Shown piece by piece: positions 47,515 to 55,201 of a DNA stretch of 64,000 nt (within the stretch, counting starts at the first letter, position 1; each line of letters starts with the position of its first letter). The notes beneath the pieces were generated by a model that ran no database searches, was not told where the DNA came from, and worked only from the letters and a program-made list of their open reading frames with translations. The translations under genes were made by a program, and so were the position numbers. Source of the stretch: Stanieria sp. NIES-3757 (GTDB lineage: Bacteria; Cyanobacteriota; Cyanobacteriia; Cyanobacteriales; Xenococcaceae); the NCBI GenBank assembly GCA_002355455.1, contig AP017375.1, positions 4,889,640 to 4,953,639 on the forward strand, given 5' to 3'.

Positions 47515-48888
47515 TTAATAAGCTGATTTATTTTTACTAACCAAATTAATGCGATCGCTTAATTGAGCGAGAGTTTGATTGAGTTCGCGGTCTTGTTCTT
47601 GTTGTTTAGCAATTTTTTCACAACTATACATTACTGTAGTGTGGTCTTTCCCACCAAATTCTTCACCGATTCTAGGTAGACTGAGATCGGTATGTTGTCG
47701 CATTAAATACATCCCAATTTGTCTAGCATAACTAATTTCTCGCCGACGGGAATTACTTTTGAGATCTTCAAGCGAAATTTGAAAAACTTCAGAGATTACT
47801 TTGAGAATTACTTCAGGTGCAGCAGCAACCCTTTCGATGGGAGGATTTAAAACTGTAGCAATGTTTTCCACCGTCATAGGTAAACCAGCAATAGAAATAT
47901 AGGTTACCGCCCTAATTAAAGCTCCTTCTAATTCTCTAATGTTAGAAGTATAACGACTAGCAATATATTCAATTACTGTTCTAGGAAGACGGACATTTTC
48001 ATATTCAGCTTTCTTTTGTAAAATTGCCATCCTAGTTTCCAAGTCAGGTACTTGGATATCGGCAATCAAACCCATTGAAAAACGAGAACTTAAACGAGCT
48101 TGTAAACGAGGAATTTGCGTTGGAGGGCGATCGCTTGCTAAGATAACTTGTTTTCCCGCTTCATGAAGAGTATTAAAAGTATGAAAAAATTCTTCTTGTG
48201 TGTATTCTTTACCTTCAATAAATTGAATATCATCAACTAAAAGAATATCTGCTGTACGATAATGTTCGCGAAAACTCTGCATACTGTCATTGCGAATTGC
48301 AGCGATTAAATCATTAGTAAATTGTTCGGTCGAAACATAAAAAACTTTGGCATCAGGATTAATCTCAAGGTGATAATGTCCAATTGCTTGCATGAGATGA
48401 GTTTTGCCTAAACCAACGCCACCACAAAGAAATAAAGGATTAAAATCTCGTCCAGGAGATTCAGCTACCGCTAAAGAAGCAGCGTGTGCCATCCGATTAG
48501 TTGGCCCAACCACAAAACGATAAAAAGTATACTTAGGATTTAATTGAGTTAATTTCAGATGATGACTATAATTATTTTCTTGCTGATAGCTGGTAAAAGC
48601 TTCAAAAGCCTGATTTCCCCAAAAGGCAAGATTATCTCCTTGTGCCACAGTTAGATGAATTTCAACTGGATAACCCAAAATAGCCTCGACTGTATCGCTG
48701 ATAATTTTGATGTAGTGTTTTTGTAAATGGTTGAGGACAAAAGGATTAGGAGTGCAGATCGTTAAACAATTATCTTTCAATTCTTCGGCAGTAGCAGTTT
48801 TAATCCAAGTTTCAAAAGTAGGACGATTTAATTGTTGTCCCAAACGATCTAAAACTAAATTCCAAAGTTGATGAGAAGATAATGTCAC
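47515..48888 (-). CDS. dnaA: Chromosomal replication initiator protein
   Basis: DnaA binds DnaA boxes and opens the origin. The 457-residue protein has domain I ([22 protein letters not shown]), a short linker, and the AAA+ core with Walker [11 protein letters not shown], Walker [13 protein letters not shown] and the sensor/arginine-finger block [11 protein letters not shown]. Domain IV has the DNA-binding signature [15 protein letters not shown]. Everything needed for function is intact. Some cyanobacteria can do without DnaA; here gene and adjoining boxes look functional. No dnaN neighbour is present. Confidence 0.98.
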   Translation of the reverse strand: MTLSSHQLWNLVLDRLGQQLNRPTFETWIKTATAEELKDNCLTICTPNPFVLNHLQKHYIKIISDTVEAILGYPVEIHLTVAQGDNLAFWGNQAFEAFTSYQQENNYSHHLKLTQLNPKYTFYRFVVGPTNRMAHAASLAVAESPGRDFNPLFLCGGVGLGKTHLMQAIGHYHLEINPDAKVFYVSTEQFTNDLIAAIRNDSMQSFREHYRTADILLVDDIQFIEGKEYTQEEFFHTFNTLHEAGKQVILASDRPPTQIPRLQARLSSRFSMGLIADIQVPDLETRMAILQKKAEYENVRLPRTVIEYIASRYTSNIRELEGALIRAVTYISIAGLPMTVENIATVLNPPIERVAAAPEVILKVISEVFQISLEDLKSNSRRREISYARQIGMYLMRQHTDLSLPRIGEEFGGKDHTTVMYSCEKIAKQQEQDRELNQTLAQLSDRINLVSKNKSAY

Positions 48889-49004
48889 GTTTCTACGACT
48901 TAGTTAGTGATTGAAAAATTTTATCAGTTGAACAGTATCCCAAAACTAAATAGTACGAGCTATATTTAGATTTATTTGTCAGAGTCCAGTCAGCTTCGCT
49001 GATC

Positions 49005-49022
49005 AAAGCGCGATCGCGCTTT
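49005..49022. repeat. 18-bp palindrome containing HIP1
   Basis: AAAGCGCGATCGCGCTTT is a perfect palindrome built around the HIP1 core GCGATCGC, in the spacer between the divergent dnaA and def genes, 35 bases before the def start. It may be an extended HIP1 site or an operator for def. Confidence 0.5.
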
Positions 49023-49056
49023 AGGCTGTACTGAGATCGCAACACCAAATACAATT

Positions 49057-49578
49057 ATGACTCAATCAGAAATTGCTCAACTTGGTAATCCAATTCTTAG
49101 ACAAAAAGCACGTCTGGTGGAAGATTTTAACGATCTAACTCTCTCTGCCTTAATTGACTCTTTGCTCGAAACTGTTGCTTTAGCTAATGGGGTGGGGATT
49201 GCTGCACCTCAAGTATCTCAATCTTATCGTTTATTTGTGGTCGCTTCTCGCCCAAGTATTCGCTATCCTTATGCACCGACAATGCAACCAACTGTAATGA
49301 TCAATCCTCAAATTATTGCTCATAGTGAGGAACAAATTAAAGATTGGGAAGGATGTCTTAGTATCCCAGGTTTGAGGGGATTAGTGCCTCGCTATCAAAC
49401 AATTGAAGTAGAGTACTATGACAGAAAAGGTCAAAGACAACGCCAAATATTGACTGAGTTTGTCGCTCGTATTTTTCAGCATGAATTAGATCATCTTGAT
49501 GGGTTAGTATTTTTAGACCGTCTAATTACTAATCAAGATTTGTATACCGAACAAGAATATCAAAAAATCGTTTTTTAA
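49057..49578 (+). CDS. def: Peptide deformylase
   Basis: Def removes the formyl group from nascent chains. The 173-residue metalloenzyme has the three family motifs: GVGIAAPQVSQ (motif 1), EGCLSIPGL (motif 2, metal-binding Cys) and QHELDHLDG (motif 3, HExxH). Length is normal. It is followed nine bases later by the ROK kinase gene on the same strand, so the two are probably co-transcribed despite unrelated functions. Confidence 0.97.
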   Translation: MTQSEIAQLGNPILRQKARLVEDFNDLTLSALIDSLLETVALANGVGIAAPQVSQSYRLFVVASRPSIRYPYAPTMQPTVMINPQIIAHSEEQIKDWEGCLSIPGLRGLVPRYQTIEVEYYDRKGQRQRQILTEFVARIFQHELDHLDGLVFLDRLITNQDLYTEQEYQKIVF

Positions 49579-49587
49579 ACCAAAATT

Positions 49588-50490
49588 ATGAGTGATTTGT
49601 CAGTAATTGGCATTGATTTGGGAGGAACAGCAATTAAATTAGGATGTTTCCTCCAAGATGGCACTTGTATAGAATCTATCTCCATCGCTACCCCTCAACC
49701 CTCAACACCAACCGCAGTAATAGATGCGATCGCAAATGAGGTGATTAAGTTAGATCTAGCAAATCATTGCCAAGCAATTGGTTTAGGTACACCAGGTCCT
49801 ACAGATGCTACTGGTAGAATCGCTCAAGTAGCAATTAATCTAGCTGGATGGCAAGATGTTCCTGTAGCAGAGTGGTTAGAAAGCAAAACAGGACTACCGA
49901 CAATCTTAGCTAACGATGCTAATTGTGCTGGTTTAGGGGAAGCTTGGTTAGGCGCAGGAAAAAGATTTAAAAATCTAATTTTATTAACTTTAGGTACAGG
50001 AGTAGGTGGCGCAATTATCCTCGACGGTAAACTATTTACTGGGCATCTTGGTGCTGCTGGAGAATTAGGTTTAATTACTCTTTACCCTGAGGGATATCCT
50101 TGTAATAGTGGTAATCAAGGCTCTCTAGAACAACATACTTCAATTGGAGCAATTCGCCGTGCGACAGGAAAAGAACCAGTAGAATTAGGTAAATTAGCCC
50201 AAACAGGCGATCGCGAAGCGTTAGAGTTTTGGAAAAATTATGGCAAGTTGTTGGGTATAGGATTAACTAGTTTAATTTATGTACTAACTCCCGAAGCAAT
50301 TATTATTGGTGGTGGTATAAGTGCTAGTGCTGAGTTTTTCTTGTCTGCGACTTTAGCTGAAATTGAAAAGCGAGTTTTACCTAGTTCCCGTGTTGACTTG
50401 GCATTGTTAGTTGCTCAATTAGGTAATAACGCAGGAATGGTAGGTGCAGCAAAGTTAGCCTGGCAAATGCTGGAATCTAAATCAAAATAA
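49588..50490 (+). CDS. ROK-family sugar kinase, probable glucokinase
   Basis: A 300-residue ROK kinase with the phosphate loop VIGIDLGGTAIKLGCF, LGTPGPTD, the catalytic Asp region LANDANCAGLGEAWLGAG and the adenosine motif LTLGTGVGGAIIL. The ROK zinc motif CxCGxxGCxE is replaced by CNSGNQGSLE, losing two of three Cys while the following Glu is kept. This points to a cyanobacterial ROK glucokinase-like subgroup that phosphorylates glucose, though another hexose cannot be excluded. It forms a unit with def. Confidence 0.85.
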   Translation: MSDLSVIGIDLGGTAIKLGCFLQDGTCIESISIATPQPSTPTAVIDAIANEVIKLDLANHCQAIGLGTPGPTDATGRIAQVAINLAGWQDVPVAEWLESKTGLPTILANDANCAGLGEAWLGAGKRFKNLILLTLGTGVGGAIILDGKLFTGHLGAAGELGLITLYPEGYPCNSGNQGSLEQHTSIGAIRRATGKEPVELGKLAQTGDREALEFWKNYGKLLGIGLTSLIYVLTPEAIIIGGGISASAEFFLSATLAEIEKRVLPSSRVDLALLVAQLGNNAGMVGAAKLAWQMLESKSK

Positions 50491-50495
50491 CGTTA

Positions 50496-50515
50496 AGACG
50501 TAGAAAACTACGTCT
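50496..50515. terminator. Hairpin between convergent glk and petL
   Basis: AGACGTAG and CTACGTCT form a perfect 8-bp stem around AAAA, five bases beyond the glucokinase stop and 15 before the petL stop. No T-run follows on either strand, so termination is possible but not assured. Confidence 0.5.
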
Positions 50516-50529
50516 AGAGTTAAAGAATA

Positions 50530-50625
50530 CTAGATTAATTTGATGGCACGGAAACCAAAATACAAACCAAGAGCAATTCCCGTGTAAAGACCAATAATCA
50601 ATGCAAAAGAAATTACGCCACCCAT
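50530..50625 (-). CDS. petL: Cytochrome b6f subunit PetL
   Basis: This 31-codon gene is preceded by a good Shine-Dalgarno (AAGGAG, eight bases before ATG). The product is one hydrophobic helix beginning MGGVISFALIIGLY and ending TGIALGLYFGFRAIKLI. That C-terminus follows the PetL pattern, GIAxGxxFxxxxIKLI, of the cyanobacterial cytochrome b6f complex. PetL is a peripheral single-span subunit that stabilises the thylakoid complex. The gene is monocistronic and convergent with the glucokinase. Gene callers with a size limit would miss it. Confidence 0.7.
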   Translation of the reverse strand: MGGVISFALIIGLYTGIALGLYFGFRAIKLI

Positions 50626-50964
50626 AAACAATCTCCTTAGAATAATTTTAAAATTGTTTTATTGGTTATTCTACCATTGTGATGTAAAGCTAAAAGCAAC
50701 CAGCTTTAAATATGACATAGAATACATCTAAAAAAAGCTAACAATAGAAAAACTAAATTTTAAATAAATACGTCATTTTGATTATCAAACTGTTTTCAAA
50801 ACTAATGTATTGATTTGATTTCGTCTAGTTGACAAAAAATATAAATAGTTAGTAACCCAAGAAGATCATGGTGTTTTCTTAGCTGTTGATGATCCTATTC
50901 CTTCAAATATTAAACTATATCGAGAAAAATTTTAACAGCAGCAATAACTTGATTCTATTCAGTT
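50626..50964. other. Spacer with a doubtful decayed frame
   Basis: The 339 bases between petL and ychJ contain, at 50816-50935, a plus-strand frame reading FRLVDKKYK, a TAG stop, then LVTQEDHGVFLAVDDPIPSN and a few more residues. It looks protein-like, perhaps a decayed gene end, but I cannot name a family. Confidence 0.25.
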
Positions 50965-51435
50965 ATGAATAAAGAAATTTGTCCTTGTGGAAGTAAAAAA
51001 AAATATCAATATTGTTGTAGTCAATATTTATCAGGAAAAGCTACAGCAGAAACAGCAGAAAAATTAATGCGATCACGTTACACTGCTTTTTGTCGGGGTA
51101 ATATTGATTATCTAATTGCTACTCTTCATCCTGAGCGAAGAACAGAAACAGACCGCGCTGAATTAACTAAAACTATTAACAATACCCAGTGGTTAAGTTT
51201 AACTATTATTAATACCAATAAAGGCAAAAAAAACGACGCGATCGGTTATGTTGAATTTGAAGCTATTTATCAAGTAAATGAACCAGGACAATTACACGAA
51301 CGTTCCAAGTTTATTAAAAAAGATAATCAATGGTTTTATGTAGAAGGTGATATTTTACCTGGAACAACCCCTAAACGTAACGATCCTTGTTGGTGTGGGA
51401 GCGGTAAAAAATTCAAACAATGTCATAGTGACTAA
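50965..51435 (+). CDS. ychJ: YchJ-like protein with SEC-C motifs
   Basis: The 156-residue protein has a zinc-binding SEC-C motif at each end: CPCGSKKKYQYCC near the N-terminus and CWCGSGKKFKQCHS at the C-terminus. Between them is the YchJ NTF2-like domain with LMRSRYTAFCRGNIDYLIATLHPE. SEC-C motifs bind zinc and help chaperone-type interactions such as SecA-SecB, but the role of YchJ is unknown. It is a monocistronic gene facing the end of the taxis operon. Confidence 0.88.
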   Translation: MNKEICPCGSKKKYQYCCSQYLSGKATAETAEKLMRSRYTAFCRGNIDYLIATLHPERRTETDRAELTKTINNTQWLSLTIINTNKGKKNDAIGYVEFEAIYQVNEPGQLHERSKFIKKDNQWFYVEGDILPGTTPKRNDPCWCGSGKKFKQCHSD

Positions 51436-51508
51436 ATATTATTATTAAAATAGTTTTGTTTAATTAAACAATATCATTCTAGATTTTGATTGTTAAACAA
51501 ATTTGAGT

Positions 51509-52003
51509 TTAGACTGTTCCAAGAAGAAACACTTTAAGCGGTTGCTGTTCTTGTGTATCAGTTAAAATTGCCATTTGTTTGACAAAATTAAGTTCAATAA
51601 CCTGACGGTAAGATAATGGTACAGTACGAATTGTATTCAAGGGAATATCAATCAACGTAGGAGAATGCTCAACTAAAAGACCGAATATTTCTTCTGTTTG
51701 CGTCATGGTTAAAATTAAAAAGCGTTGTAGAACACAAGTTTTTTCTATTTGACTTTCTTCTTCGAGATGACCTAACTTGTAAAGTAAATCTACAACTGTG
51801 ATCGTTCGATCTTCTAAATCGACAATGCTAATACCCTCTTTACTGGGACTGTTAATCGGGGGACAGGGAAGAATTTTAATCACAGCCTCAATTGGAAGAG
51901 CAAACCAATAGTCTCTAATTGAAAAAATAATTGCCCGTAAGCTAGCTTGAGCAGAATCGGTTTTGTTAAACAACCTCTGGCGAGGAGAAAACAGATTGAG
52001 CAT
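51509..52003 (-). CDS. CheW-like protein, last gene of the taxis operon
   Basis: A 164-residue CheW-domain protein (ASLRAIIFSIRDYWFALPIEAVIKIL, then ISIVDLEDRTITVVDLLYKLGH). CheW couples methyl-accepting receptors to the CheA kinase. It is the sixth gene of the operon, 34 bases after cheA, and is a second CheW beside the one at 58216. A paralogous CheW may specialise in one receptor or in array scaffolding. The N-terminal 20 residues are extra to the domain. The operon may end here or just beyond. Confidence 0.82.
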   Translation of the reverse strand: MLNLFSPRQRLFNKTDSAQASLRAIIFSIRDYWFALPIEAVIKILPCPPINSPSKEGISIVDLEDRTITVVDLLYKLGHLEEESQIEKTCVLQRFLILTMTQTEEIFGLLVEHSPTLIDIPLNTIRTVPLSYRQVIELNFVKQMAILTDTQEQQPLKVFLLGTV

Positions 52004-52037
52004 AACAATAGAACCTATAAATATAAAATAATTAAAA

Positions 52038-55000
52038 TCAAATCTGAGAAAAATTGATTAGTTGAGCAAGAGTTTCTAAAAGTTCCTGATTAGAATAAGG
52101 TTTGGTTAGGTAAAATTTAGCTCCTAATGACAAAGCAGTTTGACGGTGTTTGGGAGAGCTACGACTAGTAAGCATAATTACGGGAATTTGAGATAAGCTA
52201 CTGTCGTTACGGCAATAATCAAGAAACTCAAAACCGTTCATGACTGGCATTTCGACATCACAGATTACCAAAGTGATTTCGGGACTTTCTTTTAAGTAAG
52301 CGATCGCTTCTTGACCGTTTCCTGCTTGGATGACTTGATAACCACCTTTTTCTAGGGTAAGTTTTAAACTTTGTCGTTGAACTACTGAATCTTCTATGAC
52401 CAAGATTTTAGGAACTTCAGCAGCATTTGAATTTATAGTTGTCTGGTTGGATTCTCTAATTGCTTCTGTTAGCATTAATAAATTTGGTTGAGAAGCAAAA
52501 ACAGATTTTAGACTAGTGTTTACTTTGACCGCTGAACTAGAAATTACATTTTTTCTTTGAGCGTAAGCAACTAATTCAACAGGATTAATTACTAAAGCAA
52601 GACTACTATCCCCTAAAACGCTATAACCTTGGATGTAATTAGGTAAAGCAACTATATTACCAAGAGTTTTAATAACCAATTCTTGCTCAGTTAAAATCTG
52701 TTCTACTTGTAAACATAGTTTTTGGTTGTGAATCTGTAACATCAACAAAGGCTGAAACTGATTTTGTTGCTTAAGAGGAAAGAAACTAAGCACAGAACTA
52801 TCTTTTTCCGAAACAAGAGGATACTCATACTGAAGTAAATCAGCAAAAGCACAAATAGGAATAAGTTCTGGATTACTCTCATTTCCCCAACGCAAAAATG
52901 TTTGTTTTTGTCCGCTTAAAGTAGTTTGAGTGTGGATTTGTTGTGGTAAAGGTAAAATAATCTGAGCAATTTCTGTAGATAGAAGAGCGTAAATGATATT
53001 TTGATTTTGGCAAAGCAATAAACGGGCAGTAGTTAAAGAAAGAGGCAATTGTAAAACAAAAGTTGTTCCTTGACCCAATCCAGAACGTACAGAAATAGAG
53101 CCTTGAAGAGTTTTCACCTGATTCCACACTACATCTAAACCAACACCGCGACCAGATAAATCAGTCAGGGTTAAAGCTGTCGAAAATCCTGGTTTAAATA
53201 AAACTTCGATTAGTTGAGCTTCTGAAGCATTAGCAGCTTCTAAAGGAGTCATGATTTGGCTCGCGATCGCTTTAGTACGAATGCTTTCCCAGTTTAACCC
53301 GCCTCCGTCATCTTGAACTTCAATCGTAGTCAAATTGCCTTGGTGATAGGCGCGAATACTAATTTGTCCAGTTTCTGATTTTCCTTGTTGAAGACGAATC
53401 GAAGTAGATTCTAATCCGTGAGCATAGGCATTCCGAATTAGATGAAGTAGAGGGTCATAAAGTTTTTCCGCGATCGCTTTATCTACCATTACTTCTGTAC
53501 CTCTCAACTTGAGAACGGCAGGTTTACCATGCGTGGCAACAAGTTGTTGTAAAAGGCGCGGAAACCGATTGAATACCGTACTCAAAGAAACCATTCTTGC
53601 TTGAAATAGTTCTTCCTGAGCTTGATTGAGGAGTTGTTTGCGTTTACTAATCTGAAGATGACTTTGCTGAGACACTTTTTCGATTGTTTCGATCCGCTGA
53701 CCCAGTTGCATGATGCTTTCTGCTAAGGTTTGGAGTAACAGATGTAGCTCGCTGTAAACATCCATCTCTAAAACATCAAATTGAGATACCTTCTGCTGAG
53801 GAGAAGATAAAGACGAAGATGGCAAAAATACTCCCAAAGCTTGTTTTTTTTGTAGAGAATGAGAATGAAGTAAATATTTGTCAGACCAATCCTGTATGCG
53901 AGAAAGCTGTTGTTGACAAAGACGAAATTGCTCCAAGGCTGATACAGTAAAACGTTGTAATCGCTCAGATTGTAAATTTTGTTGATTTTCTTTAATAAAA
54001 AGTTCCCCTATCGTATGATTGAGCCGATCAAGTTGCTCAATTGCCACACGTATACTGGGAAGTGTTTTTACTATCTGGGGAGAAGGATTTACAGAAGTTG
54101 CTTCAGCATTATCAATAGTTTCAGCAGAAAAAACGGAGGATTCTGTTTTACCTGTCCAAATTGACTGTAAAATTTGATCGAGCGCAGAATACTTAGCACT
54201 AGTTTCTCCTAATTCTGCTGCTGACAAAATACTGTTTTCAATAACCGTCTCAGCTTCTGATTCTATTGATTGTTCTAGCAGAGTAAAATCTGACTCCAAA
54301 TTGTTAGTAGTATCTACCATGACTAGTTCAGCATTTTCTACTTCTACAATGGGGTCGAGATAAGGAACAATTGCCTCAACATTTAAATTAAAAGAAGGTG
54401 TTAGAGATTCTGTCCATTGACGTAGTTCGCTCTTGACTTCACCACCGCGATCGCGCTCTCCTGCTACAATCAAGGTTTTAGCTTGGGTAAAATTTTCTAA
54501 TGCTGCCTGAGCAATTGGAATAACTTGATCAGGGTGTTGTGCTAATGCCTGAAGAACGGTTTGAGCAATTTCCTGTAATCCTGGCAAACTATAGGAAGCT
54601 CCCAAATCGATCAAAAACTCTGCTTGAGAGCGAAGCAATTCTTCGATCTGCTGGGGTTCATTAGTAGCAATAACTGCTGCTAGTTGTTCTAGCTCTTGAG
54701 GAATAGTTTCGGTAAAAATTGAGCCAACTACATCAAAGCCAAGTTCTTCTGAAGAAAAAATGGGTGCTTCTCGCTCTAAAAAATCTCCTAGTTTAGTCCT
54801 TAATTGCTCAAAAACTGTTGTGGTTTGTTCTAAGGCTGCAACTTCATCAAAAGCAAAATCAGCTAAAGTAGCAGATAAAGGAGTACGCAAACATTCATAA
54901 CCTTCTAACAACAGCGAACCTAATTCAGGGTCAATTTCTAGTTCAGGAGAATATAAAGCTTCAAAAACATCCTCCAATTGGTGAGCAATAGCCTGAATAG

Positions 55001-55187
55001 TTTCTAGCTCAATACTAGCAGCACTTCCTTTAAGAGTATGAGCGCTACGCATCAGAGTATGAACTTTATCAACCGTTTTTTCCTCTAACAAACTAATTAA
55101 AGTCTCTTCAATTGTTTTTAGTAAGTCTGGAACTTCAGCCAGAAAGTATTGGTAAAGTTTTTCTCTGTCATCTGAATCGATAGTCAT
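52038..55187 (-). CDS. pixL: Hybrid CheA histidine kinase (PixL/PilL type)
   Basis: A 1049-residue taxis kinase. Order: HPt domain with phospho-His50 (MRSAHTLKGSAASIE); a long Glu-rich linker (about 130-400); a dimerisation region; HATPase with HLIRNAYAHGLES, EVQDDGGGLNW and GRGVGLDVVWNQV; a CheW-like domain (about 745-890); and a C-terminal receiver with ILVIEDSVVQRQ, VICDVEMPVMNG and FYLTKPY. Only one HPt is present. The architecture is that of PixL (TaxAY1), which relays light signals to pilus-controlling CheY proteins. It is 14 bases after the receptor gene. Confidence 0.92.
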   Translation of the reverse strand: MTIDSDDREKLYQYFLAEVPDLLKTIEETLISLLEEKTVDKVHTLMRSAHTLKGSAASIELETIQAIAHQLEDVFEALYSPELEIDPELGSLLLEGYECLRTPLSATLADFAFDEVAALEQTTTVFEQLRTKLGDFLEREAPIFSSEELGFDVVGSIFTETIPQELEQLAAVIATNEPQQIEELLRSQAEFLIDLGASYSLPGLQEIAQTVLQALAQHPDQVIPIAQAALENFTQAKTLIVAGERDRGGEVKSELRQWTESLTPSFNLNVEAIVPYLDPIVEVENAELVMVDTTNNLESDFTLLEQSIESEAETVIENSILSAAELGETSAKYSALDQILQSIWTGKTESSVFSAETIDNAEATSVNPSPQIVKTLPSIRVAIEQLDRLNHTIGELFIKENQQNLQSERLQRFTVSALEQFRLCQQQLSRIQDWSDKYLLHSHSLQKKQALGVFLPSSSLSSPQQKVSQFDVLEMDVYSELHLLLQTLAESIMQLGQRIETIEKVSQQSHLQISKRKQLLNQAQEELFQARMVSLSTVFNRFPRLLQQLVATHGKPAVLKLRGTEVMVDKAIAEKLYDPLLHLIRNAYAHGLESTSIRLQQGKSETGQISIRAYHQGNLTTIEVQDDGGGLNWESIRTKAIASQIMTPLEAANASEAQLIEVLFKPGFSTALTLTDLSGRGVGLDVVWNQVKTLQGSISVRSGLGQGTTFVLQLPLSLTTARLLLCQNQNIIYALLSTEIAQIILPLPQQIHTQTTLSGQKQTFLRWGNESNPELIPICAFADLLQYEYPLVSEKDSSVLSFFPLKQQNQFQPLLMLQIHNQKLCLQVEQILTEQELVIKTLGNIVALPNYIQGYSVLGDSSLALVINPVELVAYAQRKNVISSSAVKVNTSLKSVFASQPNLLMLTEAIRESNQTTINSNAAEVPKILVIEDSVVQRQSLKLTLEKGGYQVIQAGNGQEAIAYLKESPEITLVICDVEMPVMNGFEFLDYCRNDSSLSQIPVIMLTSRSSPKHRQTALSLGAKFYLTKPYSNQELLETLAQLINFSQI

Positions 55188-55201
55188 AAAAATAATCCCG
55201 A

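Noticed and set aside
50816-50935. Plus-strand frame with an internal TAG between petL and ychJ
   Set aside because: Reads like a decayed gene end but too short and matches no family I know.
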